From Cryptomeria japonica (taxonomy: Eukaryota; Streptophyta; Pinopsida; Cupressales; Cupressaceae), in contig NC_081410.1 of assembly GCF_030272615.1 (NCBI RefSeq), positions 570,109,152-570,173,151 on the forward strand: 64,000 bases of DNA, given 5' to 3'. The position numbers and the translations under genes are program-made. Positions 21,713 through 33,171 of this stretch are shown here, one piece after another (positions within the stretch are counted from its first letter, which is position 1; the number at the start of each line of letters is the position of its first letter). Under the pieces are notes generated by a model. The model worked only from the letters and a program-made list of their open reading frames with translations, did no database searches and had not been told where the DNA came from.

Positions 21713-24700
21713 ATGTCTAGCAACTATTTCAGGAAGGACAGTCCTAAACTTGATGGAACCAACTATGGGATATGGAAGATCAGGATGGAAACACATCTGA
21801 ATTGCATTGGAAAAGATATCTCCGAGGTTACAAAGAATGGGTATACTGCTCCTACTACAAGTCAGCCTAATCCACCAAATCTGGCTAAAGATGAAGAAAA
21901 TGATTGCAAGGCAAGAGAAGCAGTTTTGAGCGCATTGTCAGATCAACAAATCATGGGACTATCAAATAGGTCTACTACTAAAGCTATTTGGAATCATTTG
22001 GAAACACTGAATGAAGGAGATTCCATAGTCAAAATCGCAAAACTTGAAAGCTTCTGGGTCAGGTATGAAAATCTGAAAATGGAAGAAGATGAAAGAATTT
22101 CTGCTTTTATGGAAAGAGTAAATGAAATTGTTTTGGGTATTAAATGTTGTGGAGGAACCTTGAGTGAAGATGAAATTGTTTCAAAAGTTTTAAGAGGATT
22201 TCCACTGGCATATAAGATGAAATTTACTGCTATAAATGAACTAAGAACAATGCCTAACACATCAGTAACTAGGGGTATATTGATTGGAAAACTTTCAGCA
22301 TTTGAAATTGAGGAATTTGGTCCTGTTGCCACTATAAAAATTGACTTAGCTTTTAAAGAATCAACATCATCTACACAAACATTTGACAAGTCTGATTGGA
22401 AAGCCTTTTATGCAAGAGAACTTGAAGAAAGCAGGAAAGAAAATGAAGAACTTGAAGAACTTGAAGCACTATTTGCAAGAAAATTGCCTAAAGGTCCAAT
22501 TGGAAGTAAGTATGAAGGTAAAGCACCCTTTAAATGTTTCAACTGTAATAAGATTGGTCATATGGCCTCAAGATGCCTTGATAGACATGCTAGGTTAAGA
22601 GAAGAAGCTAGAAGGACATACAAACCTAACCCTGAATATCAGAGATACAAATTTAAGAAAAATAAAGACAAATCTTGTTATCTTGCTGATGAAGGAGTCT
22701 TTGATGATTATAATGAGGATCCGACAGACAATGGATGGGTCTTTGTTGCTATAACAGAAGATCAACCGACACCTACTGTTGAACCGGTAGAGCAGGCCTT
22801 GGCAGTTAAAATTGAAGTTAAGAATGAATGGATCATTAATTCGGGATGCTCACATCATATGACTAGTGATAAGAGTAAATTCCTAACATTTTAGGAGTAT
22901 AATGGAGGTCTAGTAAGATTTGGAGATGATAAAGCTTGTTTGATCAAAGGTAAGGGTACAATATCTCTTGATGGTAAGCATAATATTGACAATGTTTACT
23001 ATGTTGAAGGTTTAAAGCATAATCTTTTGAGTGTTGGTCAATTAGTTGAAAAAGGATTTCAGTTATAGTTCAAAAATGGTAAATGCAAAATTATGAATAG
23101 AATTGGTTTGGAAATTGCAACCGGTAATCAAACTAGAGGTAACATCCATCATCTGAATAACAATGAAAAAACATGCTTGATTGCTCATATTGATGAAAGT
23201 TGGCTATGGCATAAGAGACTCTATCATGTAAATTTTGATTGCATAGTGAAGATCAGTACTACTAAGACAGTTAGAGATCTACCTAAGATTGTTAAACCTC
23301 ACAATCTGGTATGTAAGGAATGTCAATTTGGAAAACAAGTTAGAGCTACTTTCAAAAGTATTCCAAAAATATATAATAATGCTCTTGACTTAATTCATAC
23401 TGATTTATGTGGTCCAACTAGAACTAAAAGTTTACAAGGAGATAGATATTTTATGCTAATCATTGAAGACTATTCTAGAATGTGATGGGTTACTTTTCTC
23501 AGAGAAAAATCAGAAGCAATTGGGAAGTTCAAACTGTTCAAAGCAATGGTAGAAAATGAAACTGACAAGAAAATCAAAATGTCTAAGATCAGATAAAGGA
23601 GGAGAATTTACATCTAAGGACTTTAATGCATTCTATCAAGTGAATGGAATCAAAAGACAACTATTAGCACCCCGAACACCACAACAGAATGGAGTTGTTG
23701 AAAGGAAAAATAGAACTATCTTGGATGTAGCCAGAAGTATCTTATCAGAAGAAAATCTACCACATGTATATTGGAGAGAGGTAGTAAGCACAATGGTCTA
23801 TACATTTAACAAAGTTCACATCAAAGGTGAAATCGGTAAGATCCCTCATGAACTATGGTTTGGTATTACTCCTACTCTTAAATATTTCAGAATATTTGGA
23901 AGTAAATGCTATATTAAAAGAGATGAGTATATTGGAAAATTTGATCCTAGAAGTGATGAAGGAATATTTCTTGGTTATTCATCTAAGAGCAAGGCATATA
24001 GATGCTTTAACAAAAGATTGCAAAAAATTGTTGAAAGTATGAATGTAAAGATTGATGAACAATTTAGAGAAACTTCAAGGTATACAAACTCTGAACCGGT
24101 AACATAAATACTAACAAATGAATCTGTACAAAATCCACCAGTACAGAATGAAGATCCAGGTACACTAGCATCATCTGAAAATTCTACTGTGACTGAGGAA
24201 CAACAACAAACCAAGACACCCCGGTATGTAAGACTGAATCATTCTGAAGATCAGATAATTGGAAACAAGCATAAAGGAGTTATGACAAGAGGAAGATTGG
24301 CAAATGAAGAGGTATGTCTTATTTCTCAAAATGAACCATCATCTGTTAATGAGGCATGTGAAGATAAACACTGGATTAAAGTTATGGAAGAAGAATTAGA
24401 ACAAATTGAGAAGAATAACACTTGGACATTAGTTCCCCAACCTAAAGATAAAAATGTGATTGTAACCAAATGGGTATTTAGAAACAAACTTAATGAAGAT
24501 GGTAAGGTCATTAGAAATAAAGCAAGACTAGTGTGCAAGGGATATTCTCAGAAAGAAGGAATTGATTATAATGAAACCTTTGCATCGGTAGCTAGAATTG
24601 AGGCAGTCAGATTATTCTTGGCTTTTGCAGCACACAAGAACTACAAAGTGTATCAAATGGATATTAAATGTGCATTTCTGAATGGAGATCTTGAAGAAGA

Positions 24701-25869
24701 AGTTTACATTGAACAACCTAATGGATTTTCTTTGACAGAAAACAAAGATATTGTTTGCAGGTTAAGGAAAGCCTTATATGGATTGAAGCAAGCTCCAAGA
24801 GCTTGGTATGCAAGGTTAGATAAGTATCTTTTGAAGATTGGTTTTTCTAAAGGTATTGCAGACATCAATTTATATTATAAGGTGACTAATGATGACATCT
24901 TGGTTATAGAAGTTTTTGTTGATGATATAATCTTTGGAGGTGAAAATGGATTATGTGAAGACTTTTCTATTGAAATGTAGCAAGAATTTGAAATGTCTAT
25001 GATTGGAGAAATAAAATTCTTTTTAGGATTGTAGATCTCACAAACTGATAAAGGTATATTCTTGAGTCAACCTAAGTACTTGAAGGAATTACTAAAGAAA
25101 TTTGGAATGGAAACTCTAAACCGGTAAGCACACCTATGACTATAAATGACAAATTATCACTAAGAGATGAATCTACACCTATTAATCCAACTAGGTATAA
25201 ATCTATGATAGGAGGTTTACTGTATTTGACACAAACAAGACCTGATATCATGAATGTAGTATGTATTGTTTCAATATTTCAAAGTAATCCTAGAGAAAAT
25301 CATGAATCAACAGTAAAAAGGATTTTCCGGTACTTACAAGGCACTACAAATCTTGGATTATGGTATGTCCTAGAGATGAAAACTTTGAATTATATGCATA
25401 CACAGATGCAAATTGGCCAGGAGATGTGGATGATAGGAAGAGCACCATAGGTGGAGTATTTTTTCTTGGAAACAGACTAATTTCTTGGTTAAGAAAGAAA
25501 CAAAGTTCTTCATCTTTATCAACAGTTGAATCAGAATGTATTATAGCAACAACAAACTATACATAGGTATTATGGCTTAAACAATTGTTGAAGGACATAA
25601 AGGTAAAATGAAAGGAACCTATAACTATCTATTGTGATAATACTACAGCAATTGATATATCTAAGGACCCAGTATTACACTGTAAAACCAAACATGTTTC
25701 TATAAAACTGAATTTCCTAAGGGAGAAAGTTGAAGCAAAAGAGATAAAACTAGTTTATCTGAATACAAAAGAGCAGATTGTAGATATTTTTACTAAACCT
25801 CTGCCTAAGGCAACTTTTGAATATCTCAAAGATCAGATTGGGGTTATACCCCCATCGGTAGAGACTTAG
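21713..25869 (+). pseudogene. gag-pol of the nested copia element
   Basis: Start ATG 21713, 55 bases after the PBS; end TAG 25867. gag opens with SPKLDGTNYGIWKIRM and ends with an intact CCHC knuckle CFNCNKIGHMASRC near 22535. The protease site reads WIINSGCSHHMT near 22830, with Asn for the catalytic Asp. Integrase shows HTDLCGP, RSDKGGEF and QQNGVVERKNR (all three acidic residues). RT has [22 protein letters not shown] and FVDDIIFGG; RNase H ends with a tail at THVS-like TKHVSIKLNFLRE. Stops include TAG 22892, TAG 23066 and TGA 23483. Frameshifts lie near 23577 (an extra A), 25115 and 25365. Stops are few compared with the copia in the P450. It supplies the autonomous model for the related non-autonomous element at 42617. 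Confidence 0.92.
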
Positions 25870-26214
25870 GAAGTTGATGATTGTCATCAACCAATAGAAT
25901 TAACAAGAGAATTTTCTTACTCTGGTCTTTGATGAGTAAGCTACTGTATTGGTTGGTATTTTATAAATGTTCTTACTTTGGCATTTGATGTCAAAGGGGG
26001 AGAGATTGGATATGGAAAAACACAGGAAAAACACAAGGAAGACACATGTTACTCTCAGGGGGAGAGACTGTTACTTTAAGGAGAGACTATTCATATCTGA
26101 ATTCTGGTTATAATTTCTTTTAGGGAAATTATTGGTTTTTGGTATTTGGCATTTCTGTTTTGGCACTTTGATGGTTTTTCCATCTTGTGTTGCCATCAAT
26201 GCCAAAGGGGGAGA
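25870..26214 (+). other. 3' untranslated region and PPT of the nested copia
   Basis: Between the pol stop and the 3' LTR. Purine-rich GGGGGAGAGA motifs occur at 25996, 26058 and 26206. The last, CCAAAGGGGGAGA at 26202-26214, abuts the LTR and is the plus-strand primer. No extra ORF (such as the env-like gene of some copia groups) is present. Confidence 0.75.
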
Positions 26215-27259
26215 TTCTTGGTATTTTGGTATGGTTTTTTCATTGATGTCAACACCTACTAAACACTATCAACTCTGGCACTTTGGAGAATCAACAACAT
26301 TCACCGGCAAGTACACAGTCACTGATATCTTGTACAATGATAGGATATAATTTTCACTGGCATTTGGACTAGCATGGAAAACACATGGTTATGTCGAAGA
26401 CATCTTTCGGACACCTTGTCTTAAAGAGTGGTTTATTGGAATAATTTTATTTGCATATTTGCTATTACCGGCAAATAGGTCTAGGGTATACACCGACATG
26501 CTTATCTTTTCCAAATCAGCATGGCACGCTTTGGAGATGACTTATTATTGTTGCAAATGCATTAAGATGACATGTTAAATTGGTTATTGCATCGGACATT
26601 AATTTACTTGTAAATTGATTTTATTGTAATATCCTTTAGAGTCGACCTACTAAAATTGGTCTTAGGTTATAAATGTAAGATCTTAATTGTAAGATTAGGT
26701 GTGGATTGTGAAAAAGAGTTGTGTGAGGGTATATGCGAGAATAAGTAGAGCAATACACAGAGACATCATTTGAAGATTAAAGGAGGGTTTTGTGAAGACA
26801 ATTAGAACTATACTGGTACTGAATCCAGCATAGAAAGATGCTAAATTAAGCAGTACATTCTTATTGGATTTAACCATCCAATTGTAGTCAGTGTGACTCC
26901 CATTGAGCAATGAGCTCTAGGCACTTGGCCTTTCTGCATGTGCAGACCCCATTTGTATACACTTACTATCTACAGTAGTATCATTTGATTGTGGGTAAGG
27001 TTTCCCACCATGGTTTTTCCCCTTACAGGGTTTCCACATACAAGTTCTGGTGTTATGTGTTGTGGATGAATTTGTTCTTTTTGTTTCATGCATTAAATCT
27101 TACTGGTATTGATATTAACTGTTAAAACTATCTACCAGCATATTAGACTGGTTTACCGGTATTAAGCATTAAGTTGGTTAGGTTGCTTTTGGTTTGAATT
27201 TATCCGACAACTGATTCACCCCCCCCCCCCCCCCTCTCAGTTGTCACCAGGACCTAACA
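26215..27259 (+). repeat. 3' LTR of the nested copia element
   Basis: About 1,045 bp. The start is altered (TTCTTGGTATTTTGG against TGTTGGTATTTTGG in the 5' copy), so the first base is uncertain by one or two. The C tract here is 16 long (27219-27234) against nine in the 5' LTR. Confidence 0.9.
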
Positions 27260-28351
27260 AATAGTACCCAAGATACTTGTACATCAATATGGAAACGACT
27301 TCAAGATGTTACAAAAGCATGGATATGATGGCACCATAGGATTAGGACTACAAAAACAAGGAATATTAGAACTTATTTTACCACATGAAAACCCAAAGAA
27401 TCAAGGCTTGGGATATAAATATGTGCCACAAATAATAGAAGCTAGACAATGTACATTGGATATATTGAACAAGCCAAGGTTACCCTCAGAATGAATACCT
27501 CAAAATCAATCATCAACAAAGCTGTATTTCTCTCCACCTCAAAAAAGAAAGATACCACCAACATCTCCTATCATGGAACCAGATGGTGAAGAGATGAGGA
27601 AACTTCTACAAGAACCTATCATAGAGACATCTAACAGTACAGTACCTGAAACATCTGCACAAGAAAACATGGTAACAGATACAGGCTTAACACCGACAGG
27701 TGAGCCAAATCCTTGGTTACTCAATACTTTTTCCAAGAGAAACAACTTCAGCTCCTCCATTTAAGTCAGATGAAGAAAGACTACAAAGACTGATACCAGG
27801 CTTAAGAAGGGTATCCACAATACAAAGATCCACTCATTTACAATGAACTCAGTTACAAGAATAGGAGAAGATAAGTGACATAGAATCAGAAAGTGTAACA
27901 TGCATGGAAAGAATCACAGAGTCTCATGACTATGAATTTCCATCTGACAATGAAGACAACCCACTACCAATTTATGATGAAGAAACAACATGTCATAACC
28001 AAGTATGGATGATACTAGGATCCTCTAAGACAACAGGAGATAAAGACTTGCTCCTTATGCATCCATGTTTGATAGATTGGTTTCAAAATGATGAAGCCAT
28101 AGCTGAATTCTTGGGTGCAAGGGATGGATTCCCTTATAATGATCACAAAGCTGGCTATGTAGTAGATTTGGATAGAACTACATATTTTGGAGAAGCAAGA
28201 ACCTCTCTTAATCATCATAGTGATAATAAAGATGAACACATAATGGATGCTCTACTTATTGATAAAGAACGATCAACATTATTGGTAGAAGAAACTGAGG
28301 AAATCAACATAGGCGATGCTAAGAAAGTTCGTAACATTCACCTAGCAAAAT
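27260..28351 (+). pseudogene. G-patch and linker between protease and RT, outer Tat
   Basis: Continuation of the outer Tat pol frame after the copia insertion. A G-patch-like RNA-binding motif (HGYDGTIGLGLQKQGI, ending NQGLGY) is encoded near 27312-27415; G-patch domains at this place are known in Tat elements. A hydrophilic linker follows with a stop at 27492 and a frameshift near 27765-27904, then an acidic frame (27904 on) leading to ETEEINIGDAKKVRNIHLAK. This matches the segment just before RT in the reversed Tat (VNIGSQETSHIIHLSQ). The frame is cut at 28351 by the probable solo LTR. Confidence 0.8.
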
Positions 28352-29974
28352 TGGTGCAGGAGCACCTAGGACTTAGGATTTTTAGTTTTCTCAATTTTGT
28401 CTATTACTGACCCTAGCCAAGTCATGTACTGAATAAGGACTCTAGGAGGATCCAAAAGCGAGAGAGATGAGTAAAATGTAGGCCTAGGTTGAGTTCATTT
28501 TTCTTAGATTTGCATTTTGTACATAAATAGTCATTTGAGTAGGTAGTTGACCTTCTTGATGGTAAAAAGTGTCAAAGATTGGTATAGGTATTAGGGAGGG
28601 TTAAATTAGTCTTAGACATGTTTTAAAATTCATGTGTGATGACTCAAAATATGTCTTATAGGTTGAGAAGGCCAAAAAGTGCAAAAGTGTAAAGTTGCAA
28701 AAAGTTGTCATGACAACTTTTGTCCTAATTTGATTAGTGATGGAGTTAGGGATTGTAAAATGCCCTAGAAATATTTCACATGTGGGTAATTATATAAATA
28801 ACCCTCTCTTGCATGGTTACCAAGGTTGGATACTTTGCTTTTGTAAGCTCAACAATCTGAAACTACTCATTTTCAAACTAGTTGGCAGCGTTTTGGCTTG
28901 TTTTGTTCATTTTTGTAAATGCAAATGGATTGAATCCATTGATTCAGAAATGGATTGAGTTTATTTAGTGTGTTACAGATTTATTAGTTCCATTTCAATC
29001 TTTTTAGATATTTTGTATTAGTGTTTACTTGTTTTGGTTTGCAAATAGCTAGTTTTGGCTTGTATATAGCAGTTTTATGTAAAATGGTTGCCCCATGAAT
29101 TCCACATGTGCTACCATCATAGACTATTGAGACATGAAGGGAAACCACTTGTACAGTGTACATATGCAGGGACAAGTTCTGGAGATGACATTTAATATGA
29201 CTGTCACCTTGTTTTAGGTGAGTCTAGGAGCAACTCGACTAGAGGAGATAGGGTGAAATTGATGTGCAAAGTGTAGGGGTGAATGCCAAACCCCCATTTA
29301 ACCTTTTGGAGGGGTCCATGAAGCTGGTACAGAGTTTCCAATGGAAGGGGAAGCCTTGATAAAGTCATTCGATTCCCAAACACCAACTTGACCAGTCACT
29401 GCCGGTTAGAAGGCCTTGAAACCTTTTAAAACCCTCATTTTTGGGTTAGGGCGTTGTACGGTGGAGTAAGGAACCAAAGCCACAAAAATCACTTGAGGTT
29501 GGATGATTCATTGAAGAAAACCCAAACTTTCTATGGTTTCTTTTGGACCATTTTCTCTCAAGCCCTAGAAAACCGGATTTTGGAGGCCTAATAGGGCTAA
29601 TTCCTTGTAGCCCTTTTCTAAGCAAAATGGTGAAATCGGTAGGAAGGGAAATGATTGCAAACCTAAAATGGACCTAAAATGCATTAAAAACATGTTAGTA
29701 GCCACCTCCACACATTTACATCAACTCACAATAGTAGGAGGTCAATTTGACAAATTGAAGTCAAGACAACCATAATGAGCACATGGGAAGCATTGTGAAT
29801 TGGTAGGGTTCCTAGCAAAACACTTGAAGAAAACACCTTGGAATGGTTAAGAAGCAAGCTATAGAAGAGAATAAGAAGGACTTGGAGGTCTAGAGTGCAA
29901 CTAGGCTTGGTGATTTGGCAGAATTGAGCAACACCAACTATGTGAAGTGTTAGCAAACTAGGTGAACCCCATCA
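28352..29974 (+). mobile_element. Probable solo LTR inserted just upstream of RT in the outer Tat
   Basis: A 1,623-bp non-coding block that starts TGGTGCAGGAGC and ends CCCCATCA, flanked by AAAAT (28347-28351) and AAAAC (29975-29979), a five-base duplication with one change. Deleting it with one copy joins IHLAK to PLDLVEKEKL in frame, with the same spacing as the uninterrupted reversed Tat. Inside is a TATA box TATATAAATA (28791-28800) and, about 70 bases upstream, a perfect palindrome (28700-28721). No internal domain is present, as expected of a solo LTR. The alternative is an Ogre-type intron, which is known at this position. Strand is assumed from the TATA box. Confidence 0.6.
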
Positions 29975-31422
29975 AAAACCCCTCGATCTAGTGGAAAAAG
30001 AGAAACTTATCAAATTATTTAAGCAAAGACCCATCTATTTTGCATGGTCTTGTGTAGATATGCCTAGATTAGACCTAGAATTGGTCTTACATCACTTTCC
30101 ATTGCTTCCAGGGGTAAAGCCATATAAACAAAAGCTGAGGAAGATGCACCCTCACATAGCCTTGTTAGTCAAAATTGACTTACCGAAATGGTTAGATGTG
30201 GGTTTCATTAGGCCTATAGACTATTCTAAATGGATTTCAAATCTAGTACCAGTATCAAATCATACTGGAGGTAACAAGGCTTGCCCAAAAGATGAATTTT
30301 CACTCCCTAACATAGACATCATAGTAGACTTGATAGCTGGAAATGAAATGCTATCACTCATGGATGGTTTTTCTAGTTATAATCAAATCAAAATTACGCT
30401 AGAATACCAACCTAAAATAGCATTCACTTGTCCATGGGGAACATATTGCTATAATGTGATGCCATTTGGCCTTAAAAATGTAGGTGCCACTTATCAAAGC
30501 GAAATGACAACATTGTTTCATGACATGATACACACAATCATGGATGACTATGTAGATGACTTCCTAGAAAAATCCAAAACAAGGGGTAATCATTTAAATA
30601 TATTGGCTAAGATCTTTGATAGACTTGAGTAATACAATGTAAGACTCAATCCAAAAAAATCCATCTTCAGGGTAACATCTGGCAAACTCTTAAGCTTCAT
30701 TGTATCCAATCATGGAATTGAGATAGATCCAGAGAAAGTGAAAGCTATTTTAGACATGTCATCACCAACTATGCTCAAACAACTCAGAAATCTATAAGGG
30801 AGATTACAGTCCATAAGGTGCTTCATTGCCCAATTGGCAAAAAAGTGCCAACCATTTCAACAACTTTTAAAGAAAGGTGTTACAATCAAATGGACACAAC
30901 AATTCCAAGAGGCATTCGAGACACTAAAAGAATATCTCTTGTCCACTCCAATTTTCATTCCACCTTTACATGGGAAACCATTACTCCTATATAGTTGCAA
31001 CAAACTCCTCCTTAGGCCCTCTCCTAGCACATCATGATGAACAAGGAAAAGAGAGAGCCATCTACTACATCCATAGAACATTCATTGGATATGAATTCAA
31101 GTACACACAAATAGAAAGAGCATGTCTTGCAGTAGTTTTTGCATCATAAATACTGAGACATTATATGTTGATTCATAAAGTATAGCTTGTTGCACAATTT
31201 TATGGACTTAAATACTTGATGAATAAAGAAGCACTAACTGAAAGACTTGCAAAGTTAGTCATGATACTCAGTGAATTCAACATCGAATATATGAATAGAA
31301 AAGCCATAAAAGAACAAATCATAGAAGACCAACTTCCAGAGGCACCTTTAGAAGATGATCATCCAATAGTGATAGATTTCCCTGATGAATCAGTATTTGC
31401 ACTTTTAGCACAAACACACTAG
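29975..31422 (+). pseudogene. Reverse transcriptase and RNase H of the outer Tat
   Basis: RT copies the element's RNA into DNA. The frame from 29991 has the conserved block YFAWSCVDMPRLD, then GFIRPIDYSKWIS, LSLMDGFSSYNQI, MPFGLKNVGATYQ, and the active site DDYVDDFLEKS (YVDD at 30549-30560), which is intact. A TAA at 30630 and another near 30795 interrupt the thumb (both where related copies have Gln). RNase H 1 follows from about 30950, with a frameshift near 31000, then IYYIHRTFIGYE and FNIEYMNRK. A TAG at 31420 separates this from the second RNase H. Confidence 0.9.
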
Positions 31423-31800
31423 AAATTATTATATGATGGTTCACGTACAAATCATGGAGCAGGACTAGGAATTATGTTCATAACACCTCAAGGAGATTCA
31501 ATTCCCAAATCATTTAGGATCAACTTCCCTTGCACCAATAATATTGTTGAATATGAAGCCCTAATGGTAGGACTACACACTGCACTACAATGGAAGATCA
31601 AGGACCTACAAGTCTTTGGAGACTCACAACCTATTATTAATCAAGTCAATGATTATTATAATACAAAAGATGACAAGCTACAACCATACAAACAATTGGT
31701 AGAAGAATGCAAGCAACACATCACCAAAATCACATTTCAACAGATACCGAGGGTGCAAAACAAGGCAACTGATGTAATGGAAACAATAGAATCTCTCTTA
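31423..31800 (+). pseudogene. Second (archaeal-type) RNase H of the outer Tat
   Basis: A second RNase H domain directly after the first, a hallmark of Tat elements. The frame reads YDGSRTNHGAGLGI, then NNIVEYEALMVGL, QVFGDSQPIINQVN and a final QNKATDVM. The four acidic catalytic residues (D, E, D, D) of the family are all visible. The one stop at its start (TAG 31420) splits it from RNase H 1. The same domain is present in the reversed Tat (42250-42564). Confidence 0.88.
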
Positions 31801-33171
31801 GATACGCCAAACAATGAAACTCACTTTGAATTTCAAGTGGAACAACTCTTTGTCCTAGCTTATGAAATACCATCCACCGAATATGTATGTATAAGAATAC
31901 GACCTAAATCCCCATGGTACATAGATATATATGGATACCTTCATGATCAATATATACCCCCTGATCTTTCACATAATCAAAGGAAGGAACTCAACAGACA
32001 ATCATCAAAACATTCAATTATTGGTGACACTTTGTACAGAAAAAGCTTAGATTGCACCTTAGTCAGATGCCTTGATGCTAAGGAGGCACAAATCGCCTTA
32101 AAAGAAGTTCATGATGGTATATGTGCTGCATATTCTTTTGGACCTTCTCTAGCAAAAACATTATTGTGAATAGGTTATTATTGGCCTACAACGGAAAATG
32201 ACACTTACAATTATGTCCAAAGATGAAAGCAATGCCAAATACATGGGAACCTCATTCATGCGCCTACTCAAGATCTTCAGCCAATAACATCACCATGAAC
32301 ATTTTTACAGTGGGGATTAGATCTTGTAGGGAAAATAAATCCTACCTCCTCCAACGGACATAAGCTTATTCTCATAGCTACAAAATATTTCATAAAATGG
32401 GTTGAAGAAAATCCTATGACTTTCACAACAGGAAAGCAAATAGCTAAATTCATCTTGAATTATATTATTCGCAGGTATGGAGTACCCATGTGCATTGTAA
32501 CTGATAATAGACAACCCTTCAAAAATCAAGAAGTGAGTGAGCTTTGTGAACAATTTAACATCCAGCAACATTTTGCAGCACCCTACTATCCCCAAAGCAA
32601 TGATCAAGCTAAGGCAACAAACAAAACTATTTTCAAAATTTTAAAGAAAGTTGTCAATGAAAGTGGACGAGATTGGGATCTCCAACTAAATCGAGCTCTA
32701 TGGGCTTATCAAACTAGTGTCTATACGACAACTGGTACAACACCATTCTCTTTGGTTTATGGTGTAGAAGACATTTTACCTATCGAAGTAGAATTGCCAT
32801 CCCTAAGAGTCTCTCTAAAAAACATTATCTCAGAAGAAAACTATAGAGTAGCATGTTTGCAAGAGTTAGAATTCCTAGATGAAAAATGTCAAAGCACTCT
32901 AAATCATTTACAAGGATACCAAAATAGAATGAGAAGAAGCTACAACAAATGAGTCAACCCACGTTGCTTCAAAATAGGAGATATCATTCCTAAAGAAAAA
33001 TAAAGGAACCTCGTTGAGCGTGAAAAACTAGGAAAATTCAAACCTAACAGGTTAGGTCATTTTTTCATAACGAAAGTAATTAGAAATGGTGCTTATCATT
33101 TGCAAACAATGGAGGGAGATTCACTCCCTCATCCCATCAACAATATGCACCTAAAAAGATATTACATCTAA
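31801..33171 (+). pseudogene. Integrase of the outer Tat element
   Basis: Inserts the cDNA into chromosomes. After a linker, the zinc-binding N-terminus (KEVHDGICAAYS... QCQIHGN) is damaged by TGA at 32167 and other changes. The core has LDLVGKINP and CIVTDNRQPF with catalytic Asp residues, but the third position reads DQAKATNK where relatives have QAEATNK, so the catalytic Glu is Lys (about 32610). ALWAYQTSVYTTTGTTPFSLVYG and LPIEVELPSLR follow, then a C-terminal domain ending HLKRYYI at a TAA near 33170. Stops at about 32952 and 33001 break the last part. Confidence 0.88.

Larger units (their letters stand above)
20615..27259 (+). mobile_element. Ty1/copia retrotransposon nested between protease and G-patch of the outer Tat
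   Basis: 6,645 bp, with LTRs at 20615-21655 and about 26215-27259. The target duplication is GATAG (20610-20614) against AATAG (27260-27264), one G-to-A change apart. Removing the element with one TSD copy puts the outer Tat reading frame back in phase. PBS TGGTATCAGAGC is two bases after the 5' LTR. The PPT CCAAAGGGGGAGA (26202-26214) precedes the 3' LTR. By eye the LTRs differ at about 30 of 400 positions. gag-pol has three frameshifts and several stops, so it is inactive. Confidence 0.93.

Noticed and set aside
28331-29961. Splice pair (donor CGTAACA at 28330, acceptor AACTAG at 29961) as an Ogre intron
   Set aside because: It would remove the IHLAK segment that the reversed Tat keeps at the same place, whereas the solo-LTR model restores the frame exactly.
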